Shown piece by piece: positions 25,137 to 33,290 of a stretch of 33,416 nucleotides of DNA. Each line of letters opens with the position of its first letter. The first letter of the stretch is position 1. The position numbers were made by a program, and so were the translations under genes. The notes below the pieces were generated by a model. It was not told the DNA's origin, searched no databases, and saw nothing but the letters and a program-made list of their open reading frames with translations. This DNA is from Bacteroidota bacterium (GTDB taxonomy: Bacteria; Bacteroidota; Bacteroidia; Chitinophagales; Chitinophagaceae): contig JAKAKY010000005.1 in assembly GCA_021824365.1 (NCBI GenBank), positions 1 to 33,416 on the forward strand, in the 5' to 3' direction.

Positions 25137-25636
25137 ATGATATTCAACATACCGAAGCATCAGTTTGGCAACTATTGGCCACGGTGAGAGACCCGGAAGT
25201 GCCCGTTTTATCGGTGGTTGATTTAGGTATTGTAAGAAAAGTGGTTATCGTAAATGCAAACACTATTTCGATCATTATTACGCCCACTTATAGTGGTTGC
25301 CCGGCTATGGATGTAATCAACATGCAATTGCGTATGGTATTATTAGAGAATGGGTTTAAACAAGTGCATATTGAGCAGGTGCTTTCACCTGCATGGACAA
25401 CAGGTTGGATGACAGAAGAAGGGAAAGAAAAATTAAGAGCTTACGGTATTGCACCTCCGTTACCCAAACAAACCGTTTGCCATCCCGATGTATTCCAGGA
25501 GGAAGAGGCGATTCAGTGTCCACATTGCTTGTCTTACCATACCCGATTAGTTTCCCGTTTTGGAAGTACGGCATGCAAAGCATTATATCAATGCTTAGAT
25601 TGCAGGGAACCATTCGATTATTTTAAATGTCATTAA
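25130..25636 (+). CDS. paaD: PaaD, iron-sulfur maturation factor of the epoxidase
   Basis: 168 residues. The N-terminal half is a MIP18/DUF59 domain (VRDPEVPVLSVVDLGIVRKV, PTYSGCPAMDVI with Cys57). The C-terminal half is a small Cys-rich ribbon: Cys130 and Cys133 (QCPHC), Cys149, Cys155 and Cys158 (QCLDC) and Cys167, as in PaaD (called PaaJ in some species). DUF59 proteins help assemble iron-sulfur clusters, so PaaD is thought to mature PaaE or the oxygenase. It overlaps paaC by seven bases and stops nine bases before paaG. Confidence 0.95.
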   Translation: MVNDIQHTEASVWQLLATVRDPEVPVLSVVDLGIVRKVVIVNANTISIIITPTYSGCPAMDVINMQLRMVLLENGFKQVHIEQVLSPAWTTGWMTEEGKEKLRAYGIAPPLPKQTVCHPDVFQEEEAIQCPHCLSYHTRLVSRFGSTACKALYQCLDCREPFDYFKCH

Positions 25637-25645
25637 TATAACTAC

Positions 25646-26419
25646 ATGGCCGAAATTATTTTTGAAATCAATAACGGTATTGCCTTTGTTACGCTGAACA
25701 GGCCTGAAAAACTGAATGCTTTTAACAGGCCAATGGCTTTGTTATTACAGGAAAAACTAACTGCCTGTAAAGATGCCGCTGTTCGTTGTGTGTACCTTAC
25801 CGGTACAGGAAAAGGCTTTTGTGCAGGCCAGGATTTAGAAGAAATACCTGACCCCACTGGTACGGGAATGAACCGTATTTTAAAAGAACAGTTTAATCCA
25901 ATTATTATTCAATTGCAGCAATTGCAGAAACCGGTGGTGGCTGCCGTAAATGGTGTAGCGGCCGGTGCCGGTGCTAATATTGCGCTGGCATGTGATATTG
26001 TGGTTGCGCATGAGCAGGCAACATTTATTCAGGCATTTTCTAAAATTGGTTTAATACCAGATAGTGGGGGCACTTATTTTTTACCCCGGTTAATCGGCTA
26101 TCAGAAAGCAATGGCTTTGATGATGTTGGGCGATAAAGTTTCAGCAACCGAGGCTTGTACTATGGGTATGATTTATAAAATTTTTCAGGCAGGAGAATTT
26201 GAAACAGCCTCAAAACAATTGGCTAATACCCTGGCTGCCATGCCTACGCAGGCATTGGCATATATTAAACAAGCCTTGCAAACATCAGCAGATCAAACAC
26301 TGGAAAAACAATTGGCATTAGAAGATGAGTTACAACAAAAAGCCGCTGCTACGCACGATTTTAAAGAAGGTGTAGCGGCATTCATGCAAAAACGGGCACC
26401 TCATTTTAAAGGCCATTAA
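25646..26419 (+). CDS. paaG: 2-(1,2-epoxy-1,2-dihydrophenyl)acetyl-CoA isomerase PaaG
   Basis: 257 residues of the crotonase fold. Landmarks: LNRPEKLNAFNRPM, GFCAGQDLEE (CoA and oxyanion loop), VAAVNGVAAGAGANIALACD (oxyanion glycine), and FSKIGLIPDSGGTYFLPRLIG, where Asp139 matches the essential Asp of PaaG. It turns the ring epoxide into the seven-membered oxepin-CoA, which PaaZ then opens. The IPDSGG motif with Asp and without a Glu at the hydratase position favours isomerase over enoyl-CoA hydratase PaaF. It is nine bases after paaD and eleven before paaI, clearly in the operon. Confidence 0.93.
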   Translation: MAEIIFEINNGIAFVTLNRPEKLNAFNRPMALLLQEKLTACKDAAVRCVYLTGTGKGFCAGQDLEEIPDPTGTGMNRILKEQFNPIIIQLQQLQKPVVAAVNGVAAGAGANIALACDIVVAHEQATFIQAFSKIGLIPDSGGTYFLPRLIGYQKAMALMMLGDKVSATEACTMGMIYKIFQAGEFETASKQLANTLAAMPTQALAYIKQALQTSADQTLEKQLALEDELQQKAAATHDFKEGVAAFMQKRAPHFKGH

Positions 26420-26430
26420 AATTAATAACC

Positions 26431-26853
26431 ATGCCGGAACACAATCCATTTGAACAGGTAGTAGCACAAATGATGAAAGATGATCTCTTTTCTCAATGGC
26501 TGGGTATTCAGGTATTGGAGATAAATGAGGGATATAGTAAAATAACTATGCAGGTACGGCCTGAAATGGTGAACGGACTGGGTATTGTGCATGGCGGTAT
26601 TGCTTTTTCATTAGCCGATAGTGCTTTTGCCTTTGCCTGTAACAACCGCAATCAATTATCGGTGGCATTAGATACTTCAATTCAGTTTTTGAAGCCGGTG
26701 CATGTACATGATACATTAACCGCAGAGGCTATGGAATTACATAACGGAAAAAGTACGGGATTGTATCTGATTAAAATTTTTAATCAACATCAACACATGA
26801 TTGCTTTGTTCAAAGGAACTTGTTTCAGAACCACCAAAAAAATTGTGGCATGA
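26431..26853 (+). CDS. paaI: Hotdog-fold acyl-CoA thioesterase PaaI
   Basis: 140 residues, the usual size. The hotdog motif is well kept: MVNGLGIVHGGIAFSLADSA, with Asn48, His54 and Asp63 in the places of the PaaI active site. It cleaves phenylacetyl-CoA derivatives that accumulate in the pathway and frees CoA. The stop overlaps the ATG of paaY (ATGA at 26850-26853), so the two are coupled. In many bacteria paaI also lies among the paa genes, which supports the name. Confidence 0.94.
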   Translation: MPEHNPFEQVVAQMMKDDLFSQWLGIQVLEINEGYSKITMQVRPEMVNGLGIVHGGIAFSLADSAFAFACNNRNQLSVALDTSIQFLKPVHVHDTLTAEAMELHNGKSTGLYLIKIFNQHQHMIALFKGTCFRTTKKIVA

Positions 26854-27455
26854 TTTATCGTTTTCGTCAACACATACCCGTTATTCATCCTTCTGCATTT
26901 GTACATCCACAGGCCGCTGTAACCGGAAATGTAGTGATAGGGCATGATGTGTATGTTGGTCCGGGTGCTTCCATTCGGGGCGATTGGGGTAAAATTCTGA
27001 TTGAAGATGGTTGCAATGTGCAGGAAAATTGTACTATTCACATGTTCCCCGGTGTAACAGTTGTTTTAAAACAAGGTGCCCATATTGGGCACGGCGCTGT
27101 TATTCATGGCGCTGCCATTGGGGCCAATTGCTTAGTGGGGATGAATGCGGTAATTATGGATAATGTTGTTTTGGGGGATGAATGTTTTGTGGGGGCATTA
27201 GCTTTTATAAAAGCCGATTCCGTATTTGAACGTAGAAGTTTAATTGTTGGCAATCCTGCCAAAAAAATAAAAGAGGTAAGTGATGAAATGATGCAATGGA
27301 AAACAGAAGGAACAAAATTATACCAATCCCTGCCCAATCAAATGAGAGAACACTGGGAAGCTTGCGAACCTGTCACCGAACTTCCATTAGCGGATCCTGA
27401 CAGCGAACCTATTGTGGTTTATAAAACCTGGAATGAATCAAAACCGCATCAGTAA
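26850..27455 (+). CDS. paaY: PaaY, hexapeptide-repeat thioesterase
   Basis: 201 residues from the ATG at 26850, which overlaps the paaI stop; the longer frame from 26820 would start with TTG inside paaI. The left-handed beta-helix of gamma-carbonic anhydrase type shows repeated I/V-G-x4 turns (VTGNVVIGHDVYVGPGASIRG, in two parts). The zinc ligands are likely His64, His81 and His86 (CTIHMFPG, HIGHGAVIH). The end, QMREHWEACEPV, is typical for PaaY. PaaY hydrolyses dead-end CoA thioesters made when the ring intermediate decomposes, which protects the CoA pool. It is the last recognised paa gene here. Confidence 0.93.
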   Translation: MIYRFRQHIPVIHPSAFVHPQAAVTGNVVIGHDVYVGPGASIRGDWGKILIEDGCNVQENCTIHMFPGVTVVLKQGAHIGHGAVIHGAAIGANCLVGMNAVIMDNVVLGDECFVGALAFIKADSVFERRSLIVGNPAKKIKEVSDEMMQWKTEGTKLYQSLPNQMREHWEACEPVTELPLADPDSEPIVVYKTWNESKPHQ

Positions 27456-27497
27456 ATACATTGCCGTACCTTCGCTCTTCAATCATGCTGTTATATA

Positions 27498-28505
27498 GTG
27501 TCTGAAAAAAACAATTTTATAGATTATATCCGGGTTTTTTGCCGTAGTGGCCATGGTGGAGCCGGCGCCAAACATTTTATGCGTAATAAATTAACCGCAA
27601 AGGGAGGACCTGATGGGGGCGATGGTGGCCGCGGCGGACATATTATTTTACGCGGTAATGCCAATTTATGGACGTTACTGCATTTGCGTTATTATAAAAA
27701 TGTATTGGCCGAAAATGGTGAACCCGGTTCAAAAAACAATTGCACCGGCCATGATGGCGCCGATATTATTTTGGAAGTGCCATTAGGTACCATTGCCAAA
27801 GATGAATTAACCGGTAAAATTGAAGCTGAAATTTTAGAAGATAAACAGGAAGTAATTTGGTTGCGAGGGGGTAGAGGCGGTTTAGGTAATGCCAATTTTG
27901 CTACACCTACTAATCAGGCTCCGGAATATGCCCAACCCGGTGAACCGGGAACGGAGGGTTGGAAGTATTTAGAATTAAAAGTATTGGCTGATGTAGGGTT
28001 GGTGGGTTTCCCTAACGCAGGTAAATCTACCTTACTCAGCGTAATTACTGCTGCCAAACCTAAAATAGCCAATTATGCATTTACTACTTTAATTCCACAA
28101 TTAGGGATGGTAGAATACCGCGATGGCAAAAGTTTTTGTATTGCCGATTTACCTGGTATTATTGAAGGTGCTGCTGAAGGAAAAGGGTTAGGCCATCGTT
28201 TTCTCAGGCATATTGAGCGCAATTCTGTATTGCTTTTTCTAATACCTGCCGATAGCAATGACCATGCATCAGAGTTTAAGATTTTATTAGATGAGTTAAC
28301 TGCTTATAATCCTGAAATGCTGCAAAAAGATTTTATAATTGCCATTAGTAAGGCCGACATGTTGGATGATGAATTAAAAGAAGCCATCAGCCGGCAGTTA
28401 CCAACACATATTCCTCATTTGTTTATTTCATCTGTTACCGGTCAGGGTTTAATGGCTTTAAAAGATGCACTTTGGCAAATGCTGAACAAGCCTGTTTCAG
28501 CTTAA
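27498..28505 (+). CDS. obgE: GTPase ObgE/CgtA
   Basis: 335 residues starting with GTG at 27498 ([20 protein letters not shown]); the ATG at 27484 is out of frame. The Gly-rich OBG domain fills about 1-158 ([20 protein letters not shown]). The GTPase domain follows with G1 GFPNAGKS (170-177), [14 protein letters not shown] (G3, switch II), and a C-terminal SKAD and SSVTG (G4/G5). No C-terminal OCT domain is present, as in many Bacteroidota. Obg is an essential GTPase that binds the large ribosomal subunit and links growth to stress. It lies 42 bases after paaY on the same strand without clear promoter or terminator in between, so read-through from the paa operon is possible. Confidence 0.96.
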   Translation: MSEKNNFIDYIRVFCRSGHGGAGAKHFMRNKLTAKGGPDGGDGGRGGHIILRGNANLWTLLHLRYYKNVLAENGEPGSKNNCTGHDGADIILEVPLGTIAKDELTGKIEAEILEDKQEVIWLRGGRGGLGNANFATPTNQAPEYAQPGEPGTEGWKYLELKVLADVGLVGFPNAGKSTLLSVITAAKPKIANYAFTTLIPQLGMVEYRDGKSFCIADLPGIIEGAAEGKGLGHRFLRHIERNSVLLFLIPADSNDHASEFKILLDELTAYNPEMLQKDFIIAISKADMLDDELKEAISRQLPTHIPHLFISSVTGQGLMALKDALWQMLNKPVSA

Positions 28506-28838
28506 ATGGGTTATCATTTTTATTTGAAAATTATTATTTTAAAATAAAAATATATGTATATTTTAGAAGAATTTCAACTCATAAACAAACAAACGTTTGT
28601 ATTTTATCTGGTAACAATTCGTTAATCTCATAATTTTTGATGCGGCGGGTTACCTTTTTTCTATTTTTGTATTAATGTTTGTATACAGTAGGCCTTACTG
28701 AATTTTTCTTCAACGCACCGCTTGCCTACTATGAAATAACCTATCTGGTTGGTTGTCAAATGAAATCAATTTTTTAAAAATCAAAAATGATGTTTCGGCA
28801 TCAGCGGTACAGTATTGTTTCATTTAAAACCAAAAAAC
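28506..28838 (+). other. 333-base gap with palindrome, promoter and structured leader
   Basis: No gene is seen here. From left to right: an AT-rich inverted repeat (28516-28551) that is too weak to call a terminator; a perfect 12-base palindrome ACAAACGTTTGT (28589-28600); a promoter, TTTG at 28636-28639 plus TATTTTTG at 28662-28669; and a leader of about 165 bases before the ATG at 28839. The leader has AGTAGGC (28687-28693) pairing with GCCTACT (28734-28740), and TGATG (28788-28792) pairing with CATCA (28799-28803) around a six-base loop. Confidence 0.55.
28636..28669 (+). promoter_or_regulatory. Promoter of the small secreted protein gene
   Basis: TTTG at 28636-28639, a 22-base spacer and the perfect -7 box TATTTTTG at 28662-28669. 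Transcription would start near 28673, leaving an unusually long untranslated leader. Confidence 0.6.
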
Positions 28839-29258
28839 ATGAAAAAAGCAGCATTAAACAAAGTAGCGAACAAATTTTTTGCAGGTAGTTTAGTAGCAGC
28901 AGCATTATTTTTATCAGTAAATGCCCATGCTGCTAATCACATCACCAAAGTTGAAAACAACGACAACAAAGTTCAAATTAAATATACCGGTAGCAATGAT
29001 GAGTATTTGAATTTTACTGTATCATACAGCAACCCCACCGGTAACAAATTTGATTTAACTTTTTATGATGAAAGTGGTGATGTAATTTATTCTAACACTT
29101 TTAAAGATCAAAATTTTGTAAAACGTTTCAGCGTTCCAAAATCAGCTTATCAAAAATTAACAGTGGTAGTAAGCAATGCCAATGGGGTTGACCAAAAGAA
29201 ATTTGACATTGCCATTCGCACCAAACAAGTGGATGACGTAAAAATCAGCCAACTTTAA
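28839..29258 (+). CDS. Small secreted beta-rich protein of unknown function
   Basis: 139 residues from the ATG at 28839; the longer frame from a TTG at 28815 is unlikely. A Sec signal is clear (MKKAALNKVANKFFAGSLVA then ALFLSVNAHA, cut near residue 31), with no Cys at the cut site, so the product should be periplasmic or exported. The rest is short and beta-rich with many Asn, Lys and Asp (VENNDNKVQIKYTGSNDEY, NPTGNKFDLTFYDESGDV, DQKKFDIAIRTK) and looks like one small beta-sandwich of about 108 residues. No family is recognised. It has its own promoter, a long leader and a strong terminator, which suggests an independent, probably well-expressed transcript. Confidence 0.85.
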   Translation: MKKAALNKVANKFFAGSLVAAALFLSVNAHAANHITKVENNDNKVQIKYTGSNDEYLNFTVSYSNPTGNKFDLTFYDESGDVIYSNTFKDQNFVKRFSVPKSAYQKLTVVVSNANGVDQKKFDIAIRTKQVDDVKISQL

Positions 29259-29278
29259 TTCATCTCAATTTTTAAATG

Positions 29279-29315
29279 AAAAAGCTATTGCATCAGATGT
29301 ATGCAATAGCTTTTT
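29279..29315. terminator. Two-way intrinsic terminator between convergent genes
   Basis: A perfect 15-base stem, AAAAAGCTATTGCAT (29279-29293) with ATGCAATAGCTTTTT (29301-29315), and a 7-base loop. The A run on one side and T run on the other let it work for both the secreted-protein gene (plus) and the helicase gene (minus). Confidence 0.9.
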
Positions 29316-29336
29316 AAGCATATGGATAGCAATAAT

Positions 29337-32300
29337 TTAGCTGAATAAGTATTCCAAATCCTCTCTGCTCAATGATTTTACAAAGCCCTCATCGTCCGTA
29401 ATTAAATCTCTGGCTAAGGTTTTTTTCCTTTCCTGTAAGTTTAAAATTTTATCTTCAACGGTATCGGTACAAATCATGCGATAAGCAAAAATATTTTTAG
29501 TTTGGCCAATGCGGTGCGTACGATCAATAGCTTGTTGTTCTACCGCCGGATTCCACCAGGGGTCAACAATATACACATAATCGGCAGCTGTTAAATTTAA
29601 ACCAACGCCACCGGCTTTGAGTGAAATAAGAAATACCCTGCAACTTTCTTCATTTTGAAAACGTTCTATTGCTTTTTGTCTGCCATCTGCTGAAGTGCTT
29701 CCATCAAAATACTCGTAATCTATTCCCAGCTCATTTAATTTTTCTTTGATTAGTGCCAGCATACCCAAAAACTGAGAAAAGATCAATGCCTTATGGTTAC
29801 TGATGTTTTCAGTAATTTCTCGGCCTAACTCTTCTAACTTTACTGAAACATTGGGGTATTTTTCATCTTCTTTAATAATAGCAGGGCTATCGCAAATTTG
29901 CCTGAGTTTCATTAACCCCTGCAAAATGGTTAGCTGCGATTTTTGAACACCTTGTGTATCTACCACGCCTAATATTTTTTCGCGAAAATCATTTCTATAC
30001 GCATCGTAAATTTTTCTTTGTTCTGCACCCATTTCACAAAATAATACCATCTCTTGTTTTTCGGGCAAATCTTGAGCCACCTGTTCCTTAGTTCTTCTTA
30101 AAATAAAAGGATATAATAGTTTGCGAAGATGATCTTTCTGTTCTTTTTCATTGAATTTATCAATTGGTATGGCAAATTCCTGTTTAAAAAATTCAACGGT
30201 ACCCAGCATGCCCGGGTTTAAAAAGTTCATTTGTGCAAAAATATCGAAGGTGTTGTTTTGAAGAGGTGTACCACTTAAACAAAGCCTGTTTTTTGCCTTT
30301 AATAAACAAGCTGCTTTTGTTACTTTACTGGAAGGATTTTTAATAGCCTGGCTTTCATCTAATACCACATAATCAAAGGGTATTTCAATGAATTGCTTAA
30401 TATCGCTACGTAAAGTACCATACGTTGTAATAATGATATCATAATTACTATTGGTTAATGATTCTTTTTCTCTTGCCCCGCCGTGGTGTACATAATGCGA
30501 TAATTCCGGTGTAAATTTTTTAATTTCATTTTGCCAGTTAAACATTAACGTAGTGGGGCATACCACTAAAGTTCTTAAATGGCCCTGGTTTTTTTTGATG
30601 TGATACATAAATGCCAATGCCTGTATGGTTTTACCCAAACCCATATCATCTGCTAAAATGCCACCCCACTGTACCTCTCTTAAATAATTGAGCCACTGAA
30701 AGCCACTTTCCTGATAAGGCCTTAACACACTTTGTAAATGTGTGGGTGCCGGTGTGGGTTGAATAGTATGATTCTCCTTTAATTTTTCGTATTTTTCTTC
30801 TAATTGTATAATTAATTCTTCATCATTTCGCCGGGCATACAATTCCTCAATTACACCAAAATGATACTTACTCAGTTTCATATTGGCATTCTTACCTTCT
30901 CCAATTCTAAATAACAGTGCATATTTTTTTAACCACTCTTCCGGTAAAATACCCAAAGTGCCATCGGTTAATTGTACAAACTGTTGTTTGTTGGCCAATG
31001 CTTTTTTTACGTCTGCCACCGTAATTTTTTGTTCGCCAAACTGAATCTCAACTTTTGCATCAAACCAGTCAGTGTGGGAACTGATAAAAATTTTGGTGGA
31101 TGGTTTGGCTGTATTGAATCTGAATTTTTTCAGGTTTTCAAAACCATAAATGGGTGTTGCCCTGTCTTTCAGCGTATCTATAAACAGAAAGAACCAATTG
31201 TTTTTCAGTACATCAGTACCTTTTAACGCCAACGCAGTACCGTTACCTGATGGTAAAAAATGGGAATGCAGTTTTTCTATTTCTTTAATGAATGCTTGTT
31301 CTGCCTCTGTATTTCTGTAAATCATTAAAATGGTATCGCCCTGGGGTATAATGATTTTTTCATTATCGCCGGGTTTTACCTGATATCCCTGATAAGTGAA
31401 TATGGGTTGAAACAATAAGTAATCGCCTTTTTCTTTGAGTAATACACCTGTTTCGGGTTTACTGTCTTTTATTTCTTTCCTGCGAATATTGCCAAACTGA
31501 ATATTGTATTGTTTAGAAAGCGGAATGATAAATTGCTCTAATTTGGTTTTCCAATCCTCTGCTTCAATTACCATCTCGCCATTGGGTAAAAATTGTTCAA
31601 TCAATAAAATATCTTCCGGTTTTTCCCAATTATAAAACCTGCCATTATTCAAAAATAAAAATGGGGTATTCATTTCGTTTTCATGTACGGCAATTTTACC
31701 TACCGGTAATTTGGCGTAACATGCTATACTGTATTGATTGTTTTTTTGTTGAATAAAGAATTCGGGAACCAATGTTTGTTGTTCAAACTCTGCAGGTTCA
31801 ATATTGGCAGTAGTAAAATTTTTTCCGACCGGTAAATAGAAAGTGAAATTACTTTCTGCCAGTTCAACAAATAATTTTTTGAATTTAGGGTGCAGGTATT
31901 CATTAATGAGATGCTTGGTTTCTTCCGGCAATTCATCGCCATGTTGCTGAATAATATTGTCCCAAATGCCACTGAAGGGTGAGTTTCTCGTTAAATATCT
32001 GCTTACCTCAGTGGGTAATAATTTGCGTAATTGTTGTACCAGAATTTTATCTTCTTCATTAAACAATTCTGTGTTTACAAATTTGTTTAAATCAATCTTT
32101 TCTATTTTACCGGTGTATTTGCTGAAGTCTTCATCAATCTCTCCCTGAATGGCATCAATTTGCAGGTATGGATATTGCGGTTGGTTGAGCACTATAACGG
32201 TACCCAATTTTAGTTGTGCTTTGTTTATCGTTGTAGTTTCCGGTGCGGCCTGTTCTGTCACCATATTTTGTTGCCGGTTTCGCTCAATCAGATAGGAGGG

Positions 32301-33125
32301 TTGCGGTGCAGGTTCGGTGTTGATGTTTTGAGCAATACGTTTAATGCCTGGGTCTAAAACTTTTAAAAATGGTTTTCCATTGGTATAAGTAAATTCAAAT
32401 TTGCCAGACAAATCATCGGTTAAGGAATAGCCGTATATGGATAATAATTTATTTTTTTCTTTGTCCCAGTTGCGGATGGTATCAAAATAATTAGGCCCGT
32501 AATTATTGAGTAATTGCAATAATACAATGGTTTTATGAACGCATAAGGGATGGTGGGTGTCGCTATTGCAATTACATCCCGTATCAAAATTGCGTTCTTC
32601 ATTTTTTTGCAAAAAAATGGTGAACTTTTGTTCATCCATCAACAAATCAGCCACCACTTTTTCATCTTTTGCCTCAATAATATTGGCAGTATTGGAACGC
32701 ACAAAGTTCTCAGCAAACGAATGATTTTCCTGACCGGTCAGCATTTTAATAAGCTTTACATCCAAAGCTTTCATTTTAACTACCGTATGCTTTTGGTTGT
32801 AGCTGATGTCTTTCTCGCCCAATACATTTTTATCAATCATTTCCTGTAATTGAAACAGGGCGCCTGCTTTGTGCCTGCATATTTCAGTTAAATTGTATGG
32901 ACAGGTGCAGCGCAACGAAAGTGATTGCGGGTCTTTATAATGTTGTATATACACTTTATAAAAAGTGCCGTAAGTATCATCTTTTACTCTAAATACCACA
33001 CTATTCATTAAAGCATCATGTTCAATCAGCTCTACATTTCCTAAAGCGTGAATTTTTTTTCCACGGCGTATCACTTCTTCTGCGCCATTATTGTAAATAT
33101 GCTTAATTAAATAGGGTAATGCCAT
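29337..33125 (-). CDS. SNF2-family DEAD/DEAH-like helicase with SWIM zinc finger
   Basis: 1262 residues from the ATG at 33125 (MALPYLIKHIYNNGAEEVIRR given in part); the longer frame from 33197 begins at the -7 box of the promoter and is rejected. A SWIM finger lies at 73-85 (Cys73, Cys75, Cys83, His85) and a second CxC-x8-CxH cluster at 184-197 (Cys184, Cys186, Cys195, His197). The middle is a long poorly known part. The ATPase is C-terminal: Walker A DDMGLGKT near residue 827, DESQ near 921, LSGTPLQNN, then the helicase C domain with FDGSTSADGRQ, GGVGLNLTAADYV and QAIDRTHRIGQ. SNF2 proteins move along double-stranded DNA; the bacterial SWIM-containing group's target is not known. All motifs are intact. 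Confidence 0.95.
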   Translation of the reverse strand: MALPYLIKHIYNNGAEEVIRRGKKIHALGNVELIEHDALMNSVVFRVKDDTYGTFYKVYIQHYKDPQSLSLRCTCPYNLTEICRHKAGALFQLQEMIDKNVLGEKDISYNQKHTVVKMKALDVKLIKMLTGQENHSFAENFVRSNTANIIEAKDEKVVADLLMDEQKFTIFLQKNEERNFDTGCNCNSDTHHPLCVHKTIVLLQLLNNYGPNYFDTIRNWDKEKNKLLSIYGYSLTDDLSGKFEFTYTNGKPFLKVLDPGIKRIAQNINTEPAPQPSYLIERNRQQNMVTEQAAPETTTINKAQLKLGTVIVLNQPQYPYLQIDAIQGEIDEDFSKYTGKIEKIDLNKFVNTELFNEEDKILVQQLRKLLPTEVSRYLTRNSPFSGIWDNIIQQHGDELPEETKHLINEYLHPKFKKLFVELAESNFTFYLPVGKNFTTANIEPAEFEQQTLVPEFFIQQKNNQYSIACYAKLPVGKIAVHENEMNTPFLFLNNGRFYNWEKPEDILLIEQFLPNGEMVIEAEDWKTKLEQFIIPLSKQYNIQFGNIRRKEIKDSKPETGVLLKEKGDYLLFQPIFTYQGYQVKPGDNEKIIIPQGDTILMIYRNTEAEQAFIKEIEKLHSHFLPSGNGTALALKGTDVLKNNWFFLFIDTLKDRATPIYGFENLKKFRFNTAKPSTKIFISSHTDWFDAKVEIQFGEQKITVADVKKALANKQQFVQLTDGTLGILPEEWLKKYALLFRIGEGKNANMKLSKYHFGVIEELYARRNDEELIIQLEEKYEKLKENHTIQPTPAPTHLQSVLRPYQESGFQWLNYLREVQWGGILADDMGLGKTIQALAFMYHIKKNQGHLRTLVVCPTTLMFNWQNEIKKFTPELSHYVHHGGAREKESLTNSNYDIIITTYGTLRSDIKQFIEIPFDYVVLDESQAIKNPSSKVTKAACLLKAKNRLCLSGTPLQNNTFDIFAQMNFLNPGMLGTVEFFKQEFAIPIDKFNEKEQKDHLRKLLYPFILRRTKEQVAQDLPEKQEMVLFCEMGAEQRKIYDAYRNDFREKILGVVDTQGVQKSQLTILQGLMKLRQICDSPAIIKEDEKYPNVSVKLEELGREITENISNHKALIFSQFLGMLALIKEKLNELGIDYEYFDGSTSADGRQKAIERFQNEESCRVFLISLKAGGVGLNLTAADYVYIVDPWWNPAVEQQAIDRTHRIGQTKNIFAYRMICTDTVEDKILNLQERKKTLARDLITDDEGFVKSLSREDLEYLFS

Positions 33126-33194
33126 AATTCCCGAACACTGATAAATGAATAAATTGCTTTTCAAGGATGCCTTTTTACTGAAAAGGGCAATTTG

Positions 33195-33229
33195 CAAATT
33201 TATAACTTTGTGGCGTGGCAGGCGTCAAA
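33195..33229 (-). promoter_or_regulatory. Promoter of the SNF2 helicase gene
   Basis: On the minus strand TTTG (33229 to 33226), a 23-base spacer and TAAATTTG (33202 to 33195). Transcription would start near 33190, leaving a leader of about 65 bases and supporting the ATG at 33125. Confidence 0.55.
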
Positions 33230-33290
33230 AATTTTCGGGGCTATATGAAATGTTTGTTAAGGCCGATGGTTTAGTTTTTGGCTAAAAACT

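Noticed and set aside
28516-28551. Inverted repeat ATTTTTATTT / AAATAAAAAT after obgE
   Set aside because: The stem is A-T only and no T run follows, so it is not a convincing terminator.
33273-33290. Seven-base hairpin AGTTTTT-GGCT-AAAAACT next to the stop of the right-edge gene
   Set aside because: The stem has a single G-C pair and no T run follows on the minus strand; too weak to call.
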